A stretch of 64,000 nucleotides of DNA from Haemonchus contortus (GCA_000469685.2 LS997566.1:17240045-17304044); one strand, 5' to 3'. Positions 1-11,077 are shown, numbered from the stretch's first letter. A program made the numbers and translations. The notes: generated by a model not told the origin, from the letters alone.

Positions 1-801
1 CAGACCGACAAACCGACATACCGACAAACCGATATACTCGTGGTTTCTCTTCATCCTCGGAAACAACGTGCATACGGCGATGTCTTCATGTCTCAGTCAG
101 TCCAATGAGGTCGTACGAGACCTTGCTATCTTGCATAATCAGATCTTTGTGCTTCCGATGCAAACGTTCAATGTAGTGAAGGTACAGAACGCCTACTTAG
201 CTATTCTTAATCTCCTATTCTCGGCTTGCCGATTTCCAAAGCTACTTGCACAGGAAAATTCCTCTTACGCTGCTTAGAATGGGAACCTGCGTAGGCCACG
301 TTGGTGTTCAGAAGATTGCGGGACCACCTTTGCTTTTGTGTAAGCTACTGCGCGATTAATATGGTCATCTTGCATTTCTCGTATACATTGAATTATTTAT
401 CACTCACCAGTTTTGCTACGCACGCTAATACGTGCACCACATGCCCGCTACCGCTTACTTACGACTTGTTAGAGGACCAATATGAACAGTGTCGGTTGAC
501 TTCCCTCATAACTGTTTCCTCACCGCACTCATTTGACATTCACACTCTTCGTCGTGCCCACGTGACTTTTGGAAGAACGCACAAACGGGCATGCAAAAAG
601 GCACACAAAATTACTGTTTTAACAATAGAGACAGTCGGACCGCCTGGCTAACACCGGGCTTCCTTCATTCTTATGATAGAGTTGTGATACACGGCAAACA
701 GCACTCTCCTTCTTTCGAACGAATGATACTTTTTGGAAATAGGGCCTGCAAAACATATTCAAAATGTGCCGATGCCTATGCCTCTGATTAGAATCTGTCT
801 G
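1..801. other. Unassigned DNA with a short CAGA-like tract at its start
   Basis: The first 35 bases are a degenerate tract of CCGACA/CAGAC words like the tails of the repeats described further on. From there to 801 I see no exon with convincing splice sites and no recognisable protein. The short open frames here are typical of chance frames in AT-balanced DNA. Confidence 0.4.
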
Positions 802-1154
802 TCTCGATCTGTCCCTGTTGATTTTAAAAATGAAGACCTATCAAAGTTAACCGCATTCAAAGCCTTGAATGGTGCTTACAAATGTTGTCGAGCCATAATA
901 TTACCATTATCAAATGTCTCCATGAATGTAGCTCCTTTTCTCTACAGATGCATTAAATGAGAATCCAAGATTGTTAGCGGTCGGATAGGTTGCCCATGAA
1001 TGATATCAAAGCAGAGAGAAACCGTGATCCTTCATTGAATCGCAAACTTCGCCGGGTAGCGGTCGTAAGCAAGAAGTGAACCAAATTTCATAATCCTTTA
1101 CCCTTTTTGTCAAACGAAACATATCAAAGAATCAAAGCTAGATCGTGAATAACA
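802..1154. repeat. Direct repeat, copy 1 (pairs with 2041-2403)
   Basis: About 350 bp recur with roughly 85-90 percent identity at 2041-2403, in the same orientation. Shared landmarks in order are TCTCGATCTGTC, AATGTTGTCGAG, TAGCTCCTTTTCTCTAC, GCGGTCGGATAGGTTG, GGTCGTAAGCAAGAAG and AAAGCTAGATCGT. In both copies a GC-rich minisatellite follows directly, so the repeat and the minisatellite probably form one larger unit of about 1.24 kb that has been duplicated in tandem. No coding potential is evident. Confidence 0.85.
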
Positions 1155-1179
1155 AAGGCGCTAAGACTCGATTGGTGAT

Positions 1180-1762
1180 TGGATCTTGTGCTCCAAGGCC
1201 TCTTCATCGTCAGTGCTCCTATCATCCCCTCTACTCCTGCTGATTTTGCTCTCCAAGTCCACGGGATCAGGAATAGTGGATTTTCGGTCAGGCATTTATT
1301 TCGCACAAATCCCGCCTTCAGTGGGCGTGGTCCGGTGTTCTCACCTACCATAAGTGGTCTCATCCTGCCGCCTGTACTCCTGCAAAGTTTGAACGCTTTA
1401 GGGCCAAATTAATAATTTTGGTACAAACCTCGCCCCCTGTGGCCCGATCCTGCCACCAAACATTAGTGTTTCCACCCTGCCTCGGGTACTTTCTAATAAA
1501 CTTTAACTCTCTAGGTTCACAGGGACACGGATTACGATCTTCCCCTGAAACATTTATTTTGCACAAACCCCACTTCCTGTGGGCGGAGTCCGGTCCTGCC
1601 ACCCACCATATGTGTTCCCATCCTGCCGCCTGTGCTCCTACCAAATTTTAACGTCCTAGGTCCACGGGGACAGGAGCTATGAATTTCCGTACAAACAGAC
1701 AGACAGACAGACAGGCGGATGGACAGACAGACGCGAGCTCTTTATATAAAGTAAGGATGTTA
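1180..1762. repeat. GC-rich minisatellite ending in a CAGA tract, copy A
   Basis: Degenerate units of about 118-145 bp contain the words CACAAACCCCGCCCCCTGTG, TCCTGCCACCCACCATATGT and TCCTGCCGCCTGTGCTCCT. The array ends at about 1700-1760 with GTACAAACAGACAGACAGAC and then CGCGAGCTCTTTATATAAAG, whose last 12 bases are a perfect palindrome. The same architecture is seen at 2405-2892 and 60310-61190. Open frames crossing the array on both strands are by-products of the repeat. Confidence 0.85.
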
Positions 1763-2040
1763 CCTGTACTCCTTCCAAATATGAACTTTCTAGACCCACG
1801 GTCACAGAAGCTATAATTTTCTGCACAAACCCCGCCCCCTGCGAACGGAGGCCGGTCCTGCCACCCACCATATCTGTTGCCATCCTGTCGTCTGTGTTCC
1901 TACCAATTATTATGGAGCATGTTTGTTTGTACAATCTCTATCGAAACTGAAAATTTCAACAGTCGTGCTTTTAAGCACGTAACAAAAGACGCACTGCTAT
2001 GGCAAAACAGGTCGCCACTCGGGTCGCCCGGCTAACGCCG

Positions 2041-2403
2041 TCTCGATCTGTCGCTGTTTTTAATAATGACCTATTGAGATTAACTGGTAAGCACTGAAAT
2101 CGTCGAATGGTAAATGTTGTCGAGTCATCATAACACCATTATCGAATGTCTTTATGAATGTAGCTCCTTTTCTCTACGGATGCATCATTAAATGAGAATC
2201 CAAGTTTATTAGCGGTCGGATAGGTTGTCCATGAATGATATCAAAGCAGAGAGAAACCGTGATCCTTCATTGAATCGCAAACTTCGCTGGATAGCGGTCG
2301 TAAGCAAGAAGTGAACCAAATTTCTTAATCGGTCCCTATCAGCGCACTTACCCTTCTTGTAGAATGAGACATATCAGAGAATCAAAGCTAGATCGTAAAC
2401 AAC
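2041..2403. repeat. Direct repeat, copy 2 (pairs with 802-1154)
   Basis: Second copy of the direct repeat, with the same order of landmarks and small indels. Like copy 1 it is followed at once by the GC-rich minisatellite. Confidence 0.85.
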
Positions 2404-2404
2404 C

Positions 2405-2892
2405 TTGCTTTCTACGCCCCCTGTGAGCGGCGCAGGTCCTTTCACCCACCATATGTGTTCCCATCCTGCCGCCTGTGCTCCTACCAAATTTGAACGTCCT
2501 AGGTCCACGGGGACAGGAGGTATGATTTTCCGCCGAAACAATCTGTTCGCACAAACCCCGCCCCCTGTGGGCAGGGTCCGGTCCTGCCACCCACCATATG
2601 TGTTCCTATCCTGCCGCCTGTGCTCCTGCCAAATTTGAACGTCCTAGGTATACGGGGACAGAAGTTATGAATTTTCGTACAAACACTTTGTTCGCACAAA
2701 CCCCGCCCCGTGTGGGCAGGGTCCGTTCCCGCCACCAACCATATGTGTTCCTATCCTGCCGCCTGTGCTCCTGCCAAATTTGAACGTCCTAGGTCCACGG
2801 GGACAGGAGTTATGAATTTCCGTACAAACATACAGACAGACAGACGGACAGACTGACGGACAGACAGACGCGAGCGCTTTATATAAAGTAAG
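2405..2892. repeat. GC-rich 145-bp minisatellite ending in a CAGA tract, copy B
   Basis: The best preserved array. The word ACAAACCCCGCCCC recurs at 2551 and 2696, giving a unit of exactly 145 bp, and each unit carries AAATTTGAACGTCCTAGG and GGGGACAG. After the last unit comes a tract of CAGA/CGGA tetramers (about 2828-2868) and then GAGCGCTTTATATAAAGTAA, including the palindrome CTTTATATAAAG. The terminus is shared with copy A and recognisable at 56815 (reverse strand) and 61150. Confidence 0.9.
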
Positions 2893-3159
2893 GATGTTGG
2901 CTTCATAGAGCCAAGGTTGATTGGGCTAAATTTTGAGTGGTTTTGATATTTGGGAAGCTGTTTCAAATCATTGACTTGTTCGCCTCCAAAGTTTGCTACA
3001 TGTTTGTTTGCTCTCGCGAGGTGATGGTTTTGGTCATTACTCTTTGTTGCTTTTGCTACACTACAACGTCTCTTCGCGTAGTAAACAGGTATTTATTTTC
3101 TTATCAGTAAGAAGAAAATGAAAGATGAGTTCCTGGAGTTTATCAGTTTTTTTTTGCAG

Positions 3160-3300
3160 AGCGTTTGGCTACAAACCACAGTAGAACTCAAACGCTCACT
3201 TGATCTAAGGGAGAACTTATACGGCTCCAATGTTCACAAGTCATCTTTTAACCTTTCAGGATCACGGTCAACAGACGGGTTTGATATTGAGAGAATTCAG
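3160..3300 (+). CDS. Possible internal exon, unidentified protein
   Basis: A long pyrimidine tract ending TTTTTTTTTGCAG precedes a 47-codon open stretch (beginning SVWLQTTVELKR, ending FDIERIQ) that stops at CAG|GTCGGC, a weak donor. No family is recognised and no partner exon was found. It could be chance. Confidence 0.2.
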
Positions 3301-4843
3301 GTCGGCAGAAGAACTCTGTGACACGCTTTTTGAAATGTGACAAGCTTGCGGAAGAAATATACGGCGTGAACGCGTTGACCAGGGTTACAATTCATTACAT
3401 GAGTATATCGGATAGCGCGCCGCAGCTTTCGGCACTCTGGTGGAAATGATCTCTTAACTCATTTTCGCATCATTGTCTCCGACGAGTGGCTTCAAAGGAA
3501 AAGTCCGTGTAAAGGGACCGACGCCATCAACAGAGAGGAAGTTTTAACCGTTTATACAGTCTCTTCGCTGTTGCTGACGCCAGCCTTGAAGATAACGAAT
3601 GCTATGGACGAGCACGAACCATCCGTGGCAGAATTACTACTTGCTGCCCCAACGAACCCGGAAGCCACTACGTCTGAGTTGTCAATGACCTTTAGATGCT
3701 CCCACTTCACTATCGAATACACCCTATTTCCGCGGTGATCGAAAATCTCCTGTCGACGGACAGATAACCAGAAGGAAGCCGGTGTCAAAATCTATGAATA
3801 GTTTTCCTTTCAAGGCGAAGAATTCTTTGCGAATCCACTAACCACTGGTGAAAGCTGGATAATTTAGGATAAGAGTGAACGTACAGCCGTTTGGCTTCCT
3901 CGCAGCGTCGAACTACTCAGCCAGAGCCAAAACATTACCAGCTCAAACCTTTCCTATCAGTTTGGTAGGATGATGTGACTCATTTACTGTGAGTCGCTCA
4001 ACCCTGGCAGGACTGTTACAGATGCCTTTTATATCGATACCAGCATTTGGCCGATATTATTCGAGAAACTTTCACAACAATTGAAAGTGTGGCTACAGCA
4101 TGCCAAATCGCTAGGCTTGGCTAGCACCCCGATGCTCACTTATCGTACTTTCCGAACATTTCTCTTTCTGATTACCGCCTGTTCCAGCTGCTCAAGCGCC
4201 ATTTGCGAGGAAGGGAGTACAGAACTGACAGTAGTCCGAGACAGTCACTGAAATTTTCTCGCAATCCTCTGAATCTTTAGCAGGGGATCATTGATTTGCT
4301 CAGGTTATCGGGAAGGTCACCGATCTTCGTGGCAGATATGTTGTTGATATTTGGTAAGTTAAAGATTCTATAGCTTAACGAATGAACGAATGAAATGTCC
4401 TTTCTGCCGCAAAACTTTCTAGCTAACCTATCCTTGAGCCCTGTGTATATAGCGTCAATCGGCACCTGTGCCACCTGACACGAATAGTAACAATGAAGAC
4501 AAGATGCAGCGTCGAGCTTTCCTCATCAGGCTTGCTTTAGTAGGCTCAAAGCTTGCAGTGCAATACGTTCTATGAGCTTCGAGTCGTTAAACAAAGAAAA
4601 AGTGAGGGGAAAAGTTGAGGAATTCAATGACATCACAGGTAGTTTTCCGAGTATTCAGATACTTAGTAAGAGGCGGAGTGCTCGTACAAATAGTTACAAC
4701 TCATCTGAAAACTACACGAGTGTAGGATTTGGTTGTTGTTTGAAGGCACATTTCACGCCTGATCAAATGACGATCACTGTAGAGAAAACTACTTGATCGT
4801 ACTATTACTAGTCAGTGCTTCTGTGCCAAACAGGTTTTTTATT
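3301..4843. other. No gene or repeat recognised
   Basis: I see no exon chain and no transposon protein. A minus-strand open stretch at about 3570-3760 (includes NRVYSIVKWEHLKVID) has protein-like composition but no good boundaries. A MITE-like terminus (AAGGCACATTTCACG) lies at 4742. Confidence 0.4.
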
Positions 4844-5119
4844 GTTGGAACATTTATTCGCCTGACGTTTCGGCCAACTTGTGATAATCAAAGGCCTGAA
4901 AGCGTTTCGGAACTCTGGAGTGTTACCTATCACGCTTGACGTAGACCAGGTCCTATTTAGCTGCAAGTCAGACCGATGAACTGACTGACTCTGACTTGCA
5001 GCTAAATAGGACCTGGTCTACGTCAAGCGTGATAGGTAACACTCCAGAGTTCCGAAACGCTTTCAGGCCTTTGATTATCACAAGTTGGCCGAAACGTCAG
5101 GCGAATAAATGAACTTCCA
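4844..5119. repeat. Long foldback hairpin of Penelope-type terminal sequence
   Basis: Two arms of about 129 bp (4844-4972 and 4990-5119) are near-perfect reverse complements around a 17-nt loop. Each arm carries TTATTCGCCTGACGTTTCGG at its outer end. ACGTTTCGGC is shared with the Penelope-like termini at 5326 and 51193, so the hairpin looks like two such termini joined head to head. Only the last ten outer bases of the arms diverge. Confidence 0.9.
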
Positions 5120-5236
5120 ACTGACCAGGGAAGGATCCCTAGTCGAAGTGGCCATTTAAATGAGACCTACACTGCTAGATGTGTTTTTGGATGCTGAGTT
5201 CAAATCTGCTTTCCAAATTTGCCGAGCGTTTCTCCA
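5120..5236 (+). repeat. Inverted repeat, left arm (pairs with 6137-6262)
   Basis: About 115 bp including AGGGAAGGATCC, GAAGTGGCCATTT, GAGACCTACACTGCTAGA and CCAAATTTGCCGAGCGTTTC reappear as the reverse complement at 6137-6262. The two arms enclose 0.9 kb holding a Penelope-like terminus, an A-rich tract and a tRNA-like sequence. Confidence 0.85.
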
Positions 5237-5302
5237 GAGTTATGAGGGTGGTTTCAGGGAGCTTATCATGAGAATTGATGTTGATCTTGCTTGAAACTCC
5301 CA

Positions 5303-5380
5303 CGAGGTTGTTATAAAAATTTATTTGCTAACGTTTCGGCGATATCGCCTTCTTCAGAGCCTGAAAGTGGATCAAAACAA
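5303..5380 (-). mobile_element. Penelope-like element terminus with hammerhead-like core
   Basis: The segment aligns with 51170-51235, the region just 3' of the GIY-YIG frame: both have CCACGAGGTT or CACGAGGTTT, an AT-rich stretch, then ACGTTTCGGCG...CGCCTTCT. On the minus strand 5326-5360 reads CTGAAGA, a GGCG...CGCC stem and GAAAC, the arrangement of a hammerhead ribozyme core (CUGANGA, helix II, GAAA). Penelope-like elements are known to carry such ribozymes in their terminal repeats. No transposase or RT remains here. Confidence 0.6.
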
Positions 5381-5402
5381 TTTGCGGACCTATCCGAAAT
5401 GC

Positions 5403-5465
5403 AAAAAAAATAAAATGAAAAAAAATAAAATAAATAAATAGTAAAAAATAATAAATAAAAATAAA
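5403..5465. repeat. A-rich low-complexity tract (AAATAAA-type)
   Basis: Runs of A broken by T, with repeats of AAATAAA and AAAATAAAA. It resembles an expanded poly(A) or A-rich tail next to the Penelope-like terminus. Confidence 0.85.
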
Positions 5466-5984
5466 ATGCATATGATGAGCAATGATGAGTGGGTGCATAA
5501 CAGCTCCGGACCCACCAACACCGGCGCTGGTGATAGTGGACTCGAAGACCAGAAAGCTATTCAGTGCACCTTAAATCCACAAAAGCAGATGAAGGGATTG
5601 ACACCCTGCTCGAGGCTACCACGAGTCTAATACAGCCCGCTAAAAGCTTATTTCTCATTTCCTTTTAAAAATATGGTTAAACGCACCACCTCATATGAAA
5701 TCGCTCATAATCTCAACTTTTGCGTGTACACAGGGGACCCCATTCCTAGCTCACTGTCGCTTGTCCACTTTCAGTTCTGTCCGGCTAGCTTTAGGAAATT
5801 TCTCATATATTCATGGTATGCCGCCGGCTACTTAAGCACTCACCCGGGTGATTATAAACTGAAGTATTATCTTATGTGGGTAAATATCAGTAAAAGCATT
5901 AAAAGGTCATAAAATGTGATAATCACACTATAAGATTATTTTCTAGTCTCTAAGGGAAAATTCTATATAATGCAAAGATCCCAC

Positions 5985-6062
5985 CCCCCCCCCCAGGAAA
6001 CCCGATCCCTAGCCTCTCGCATTTGAAGCGTCACGCTTACCACTACACCAAGCCGCCGTTAA
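5985..6062 (-). repeat. tRNA-like sequence (probable SINE head or tRNA pseudogene)
   Basis: On the minus strand TGGTGTAGTGGTAAGCG matches a Pol III A box (TRGCNNAGYGG) closely. An anticodon-arm-like CGC-TTCAAAT-GCG follows, and then a poor T-arm/B-box region ending at a C-run (plus strand 5984-5995). The T arm does not fold well, so this is not a functional tRNA gene. Confidence 0.45.
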
Positions 6063-6136
6063 GAGCGAGGAACATCCATGTAATTTAAGTTTTCTTATGT
6101 TAAGCACCCTCAAACTGCCCTCATATCTCCGTTCAC

Positions 6137-6262
6137 AGAAACGCTCGGCAAATTTGGAAAGCAGATTCGAACTCAGCATCCAAAAACACGTCTAGCAGTG
6201 TAGGTCTCATTTCAAATGGCCACTTCGACTTGGGATCCTTCCCTGGTGAGTAGGAATTCCAA
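6137..6262 (-). repeat. Inverted repeat, right arm (pairs with 5120-5236)
   Basis: Reverse complement of the left arm with few mismatches, beginning at AGAAACGCTCGGCAAATTTG and ending near CCTTCCCTGG. With the left arm it could form a large stem or mark the ends of a composite foldback unit. Confidence 0.85.
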
Positions 6263-7599
6263 CAAGTTACGTCGAGTTTGCCTAAACCGAACAGTTGCTC
6301 AACTTTAGAGACGATAGAGCGATCGAGACAGCCCAGTCAACCAGGACCCTTCAATAGTATCGATGTGACCCGTACCAGTCTTCATTATCAAAGCTCACAC
6401 CGGGGGATGTAAGGCAAGAGGCCACCAATTATGTAGATGCAATAATTCGTGTTATTCATGCTTGAATTCGGTGACCGACTATTGAAACGTCCTTTTCCTA
6501 ACATTCGTTGCCACCACTTAAGGGAAAAGGTTCGCAACCAAACACGATCAAATGAGGTAAGTTGAATGCCCGTCAGTATAATAGAGAGATCATCTGCGGC
6601 TACCTCTTCCTTCGCAAAATTCTCGTTTGAGAACGGAAACGAATTTTTTCATTCTCCGGTGACGAATCACCAAGCAGTCCCACCATCACTTCTGTGGCAC
6701 CACTAATACTGCATCATTTGATGCGGATGTGTATGCTGCCGTTGGATAGTTTTAGATAGTTTTGCCTCAAAATCTCACTCTGATGCATTTATGCACATAT
6801 AATAGAAATGTAAGAGTCAAGTCGCTTTAGAGCCGGTGTTGGAAGAGAACAGAATTTTCCGTGACAAAAATCGTCAGGACAGAAATCTCAGGTCATTTTC
6901 ATGCCGATCATAGATTACAATTAATAATTTTTACAGATTACAATAAATCATTTTTCTATTTTCACAGTAACGACATCCAGTACTCTTATTTAAGAACAAG
7001 TCAAGAACACCATATACTGCTTTTATTATAACGCGATTTCTTTTTGTATCCCAACATAATTCCTTTTCTTGTACAGCGAATTCTCAGACAAAAGAACATA
7101 GAGGATTTACAAATGAATGGGAACGAAATGACTCGTAATGAACTGTTGCATCGGACTGTCTCAAGGGAACGCATGTAATTACAATATGATAAGACTCTAT
7201 TCTCGTCCTTAGTGCCCCACAATTCAGAGATCAGTCAATATCGCTAAAATGATGTCAGTGTGTGACGGACGGGAATGTTTAGGGACGAATGTGGTGCAGA
7301 TTCAGACCGGTGAATATTCCAGGAGCTTCTCGTCGACTTTCATGCTGTTACGCTGTCGCACAACGAAACAGATCAACATCACCAAACAGACTCCTATGAG
7401 CACTTTCTAAAAGGAGAATATCAAAAAAGATAAAAGAGGCATAGTGAAGGACGGTCACATCTCTCATACGCTTCTCCGTGGGGTACACGGCTTATGCCTG
7501 AAGGCTCTTGCAATAAATTTGGGGTATCTAGTCAAAGACGACTGCGGAGGTGAGTGTTCAGAATGAAGCAGACGCTTCGAAAATACGTAGGAATCGGTC
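6263..7599. other. No gene or repeat recognised
   Basis: AT-rich DNA without a credible exon. Short open frames lack splice sites and protein-like composition. Nothing further can be supported. Confidence 0.4.
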
Positions 7600-7930
7600 C
7601 GTTTAGAGAAAATCAGGCATTAAAAGCATAAAAATTAGGGTTCGGATGAGAATGTGGCGACAAAAGTTGCATGGAAGGTTTGTTTCAACGAGCTGTCCAC
7701 ATGTGTGTACCACTGCGTACAGCTTGCTGCAGTAAGCTGCCTACGTACAACGTGCGCGTCTCGATGCGAAAGACTCTACAGTCTCTACTACGCCGTAAGA
7801 TCTCGTACGCCACTGGGTGCGTACGCCTCGTAGAACAGTTTTCGGAACCATTACCACCCTTATCCGGGCCGCGTTTCAACAGGCAGCGTCCCCGTGTTAT
7901 CCTTGAGGGCCACAGGTTCATCTAGGGAAA
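7600..7930 (+). repeat. MITE-family copy, partial (family of 30619-31329)
   Basis: Colinear with the interior of the element in the transporter intron. Shared words in order are ATGCGACGACAAA/ATGTGGCGACAAA, GCACGGAAGG/GCATGGAAGG, CAGTAAGCTGCCT, CAACGTG, GCGAAAG and TATCCTTG. The terminal motif (GTTAACTGTGCCC in the other copy) is missing here. Overlapping open frames on both strands are not genes. Confidence 0.75.
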
Positions 7931-8465
7931 AAGTTTAGAAACCATTTATACTGCGCCTTTCACTATGCCTTCCAAGACGTGAACTCATCTCACGTCGACG
8001 AACATGGACATGGTGGTGGTGGACATAGTCCTGGGAGTAGAGGGAGTATATTCAAACACAAGGTCCTTTTTATTAGGGAAGAAATGACAATGGCTGTTGA
8101 TATTGGCTAGCCGGCTTACTCCTCTAATGCTGATGAATTCAGAAAAATCTAAGGAAGAGCACGTGGCCTCAGCAAAGTTCCATGCTACAGCTTTATGCAG
8201 TCAGATCGTCTGACCCCGTTTAGGTATGTGTTTGGCTTCTTGCTTGACACACATGATTAGTGAAAGTACAAGTAAAAGAAGAAGTTGAATTGAATACATC
8301 ACTCACCAGCATGTTTGAGCTCAAGAAACGGACATTTTTGAAGAAGTTGTGCCAATTGTTAGCTTCTGGAAATTTTCTATTTTTATTCATGTTTTTCTGA
8401 TGGATAGATGAAGAAAAATAAGATTAACACCGAATCGAGTGAACATTTTCTTTGATGCTCCTTAC

Positions 8466-8624
8466 CATCCAATGCGGCGCTGCATACCTGCTCCACGGCT
8501 TCGCGACAGGGCTCACTTCCGTCTACTGAAGCCGCATCATGTAGACATCCGGCCAGTGCCTCAGCACACTCAATTGGCGAATCATCACATAAGTTGTGTT
8601 GAAGTGCACAGGATGATGTTGTCG
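8466..8624 (-). CDS. Cys-rich internal exon, unidentified secreted protein
   Basis: The exon is bounded by acceptor CTATTCAG (reading C-G-A next) and donor GATG|GTAAGG. It starts with the last two bases of a codon, then 52 codons, then one base. The product contains six cysteines with near-regular spacing: SCALQHNLC, then IECAEALAGC, SEPC and EQVC. The pattern suggests a disulphide-bonded extracellular or GDNF-receptor/T20D4.11-like helical domain, but I cannot assign a family. It may belong with the Cys-rich exons at 10.8-11.5 kb on the same strand, although the phases do not connect without another exon. Confidence 0.5.
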
Positions 8625-8879
8625 CTGAATAGAAGATTGAGCCATGCATTGCACCACAAACGTTTATTTGTAGAACACAGAATTGTCCTCTGGATAAGTG
8701 TAGATCTTCACGAGTAAGACGTGCGGCAAAGTATGAGGCTTCAGTTACTGTTTTATCGTAGGTATCAGGTTAGCCTTGACAGTGATGCATAGATTTTTTC
8801 CCCGTGATTTTTGTAAATATCTCAATAACGAACCAACCTGAAGATTAGAAATACGCACCGTCACCTTCCACTACTCGAA

Positions 8880-9985
8880 CCCAACCCTTAGGCAATTCTC
8901 GATCCCTTCCTCCCAAAAGGACGGGGGCTCGGACTTGAAAAATCGTATGATGCCTTTCTGGCCTCATCCTGTTTCAACCTTTTTTCCGTCCAGAGATCGC
9001 TGCAGGTGACTGAGCAGCCATTAATTGGAAGGAGCGATGTCAGAGCTGTAGGGAGGGGCTGTAAGACAATCAGCCATCCGTACTTCTCCAGCTCGACCTG
9101 GGTCGTCTTTTCGGTGAGCGCGTTGTCATGGTGGAAGTAGATTTCCGCATTCGATCCAAGTGTGCGGTCGACGTGATCTCTCAATTTCCGTAGCTGGGAG
9201 CGTATGTGAAAGCGTCTGTCGCCTATTCCTTCTCCAGCTCCCAGAACTCAATGCCTCTTTTGAACCGTCATTAGGACAGAAACCTTCTTGAGGTGAAGGT
9301 CGACTATGGGGTGGCTTCTGGCTGTTCTCCTCTGTCAACCCACTGCCGCGTCCTCACTCGACATCGTAATGGACCAACTTCTCATCTCCGGTAATCATCG
9401 AGTCGAGAAAGTAGAGCTTCTTTTGGAAAGTGAGGAGGGATGTGCAGGTGGCCACCCCCCCCCCCCCCTCGAGAGGTCGTAAGTGGACAGTTCAGGTGGG
9501 ACCCATCAAGCAGGCTTTGCTACCTTGCCGAGCTGCCCAATACAACCGTCGATTGATTATAGCTGAGCATGGTCGCTATTACCCCGGTGGTTAGGTCTTA
9601 GTCCTCATCTTCGGTGCAATGAAGTACTTCCGAATTCAACTCCATCGGCAGACCCGACCTCGGAGTCTTTTCGGGAGAAAAACCTCTTTTTTTGAATTTG
9701 GCGAACCAAGTCCTGCAGATTCGGTAAAAGATGACGTCTTCGCCGTATGTTTCCACTAGCATGTTATGAACTTCCTTTGCATTCCAGCCGTGGAAAAAAT
9801 CATTAACCAAAACCAAGCTGTGGCGTAGGTACATTCTGCCACAGTGGTGATTGTGTCTCATTGTCATCTGCATATGCAGGGTGGGTGAGTTATTGCTACT
9901 GTGATGGAAGATTATCATGCTCACGTCACGCACATGTGATGACGAAATACCAACATCCATGCGAATGAAATACGGAAGGATCAAA
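8880..9985 (-). pseudogene. Degenerate mariner transposase
   Basis: Read 9985 to 8880, frames with indels and stops give the parts of a mariner (SETMAR/Mos-type) transposase in order. The helix-turn-helix region contains CRTWFAKFKKRGFS and PRSGLPME (about 9640-9720). Then comes a central piece with RQWVDRGEQPEATP (about 9310-9350), matching the catalytic-domain motif that follows DEKW. The C-terminal piece has YFHHDNALTEKTTQVELEKY (about 9060-9150), corresponding to the HDNARPH box with the catalytic Asp retained but the next residues changed. A run of 14 C (9455-9468) interrupts it. It is inactive. Confidence 0.85.
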
Positions 9986-10217
9986 CACGGGGAAAAATAT
10001 ATGCATCAAATTAATATATATAATAGTCGTGCAAGCACGCTACTACTCCTCCTGACCGCTAGTAGAAGAAGAAACAAAAAACTTTCACACGTTGTCTCTA
10101 TATTTTAAAAAAATAGACTTAATTCTGACATTGTCGTATATACCATCAGACTTATTTGCTCAACCCTGCACGACAATCGCGTCGCTTTCAGCCCTTGAAT
10201 ACATTGCTGTGGAATCA

Positions 10218-10580
10218 GAGGCACAGTTTACGATAAAAATGGCTTGCGAATATCCCGCAAGGATAAATCCGTGGTCCCTTCGTGTACCATATGTGTCACT
10301 GCTGCCAGGTGGGAGAAAGGCCTAGATAGTGCGTTAAAAAGGCCCAAAGGTTGCCCCGTGTGTATGCGCGGACGAGTTTCAACTGTTCGTAGAGGCTGCA
10401 TCATTCATAAGGGAACCCATGTAGGAAGTTCAAACAACTTGTCATTCGTTTTTTGAGAAGCCTTATTTTTCGTAAAATCGGCATTTTCTCGCTTCCTCGC
10501 CACCGATGCACTATTCCCAACCAACAATTCCGCGTTAGAACTGAAAAGTATACCTCAGAACTATCATGAATTGTGCCTTC
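10218..10580. mobile_element. MITE with GGCACAGTT-type terminal inverted repeats
   Basis: Left end GAGGCACAGTTTACGATAA and right end TATCATGAATTGTGCCTTC are inverted matches. The 363-bp interior shows no coding capacity. The same termini recur at about ten places in this window. Confidence 0.65.
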
Positions 10581-10819
10581 AAATCTATGCGAATGCGACG
10601 CATTAGTAGTATTTCGGGATATTGTTCACTCGGCTTTGCAATTCAACATTCATAAAATGTTGATCTCGTGAAGTACTATCTGATGATTTTTCTCACATTT
10701 CCGGCTCATTTGATTGCTCCATCTCTAGACCCATTGGCGTGGAATTCAACCATATTTTTACATTTAGGTAGATTGCTAGACCAACTCGAATTCTTGCAGA
10801 TTAAAAACGAACCATTAAC

Positions 10820-11077
10820 CGTCCGACATCGCTGGTAGACACCGGCGAGATGAGGCCTCAATAAATCGCTCCGTAACATGTGCTTCACAAGGTCGTCAGG
10901 CTCTGTATAGCAAGAAAGAAATGCTTTTAAAGTAGCGGAGGAATCCGACGAAGGGTCGAATGAAACAGTACCTGTGTAGTTGGCACTGTTGTGGTAGGCG
11001 CCGAACCCGAATAGCTGTACCAGGGAGCAGCTGGCTTCTAGGAGGTTCGAGCAGTCATGCCTCACAAGAGCAGCTTT
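10820..11077 (-). CDS. Cys-containing internal exon, unidentified secreted protein
   Basis: Acceptor GTTTTCAG precedes an 86-codon open exon that ends at CGGACG|GTTAAT. The product starts KAALVRHDCSNLLEASCSL and contains FGFGAYHNSANYTGTV, FLSCYTEPDDLVKHML and HLAGVYQRCRT, with four cysteines and one N-glycosylation sequon (NYT). It is in phase (0) with the candidate exon 11344-11544 upstream, giving a 153-residue Cys-rich stretch. No family is recognised. Confidence 0.5.

Noticed and set aside
1360..2966. Open frames of 70-95 codons on both strands
   Set aside because: They lie in the 145-bp minisatellite and repeat the same peptide (for example KFERP and LCSCQI endings) from unit to unit; they are by-products of the repeat.
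4844..6262. CRISPR-like or integron-type palindromes
   Set aside because: Arms are long, unique in pair, without spacers; the context is eukaryotic transposons.
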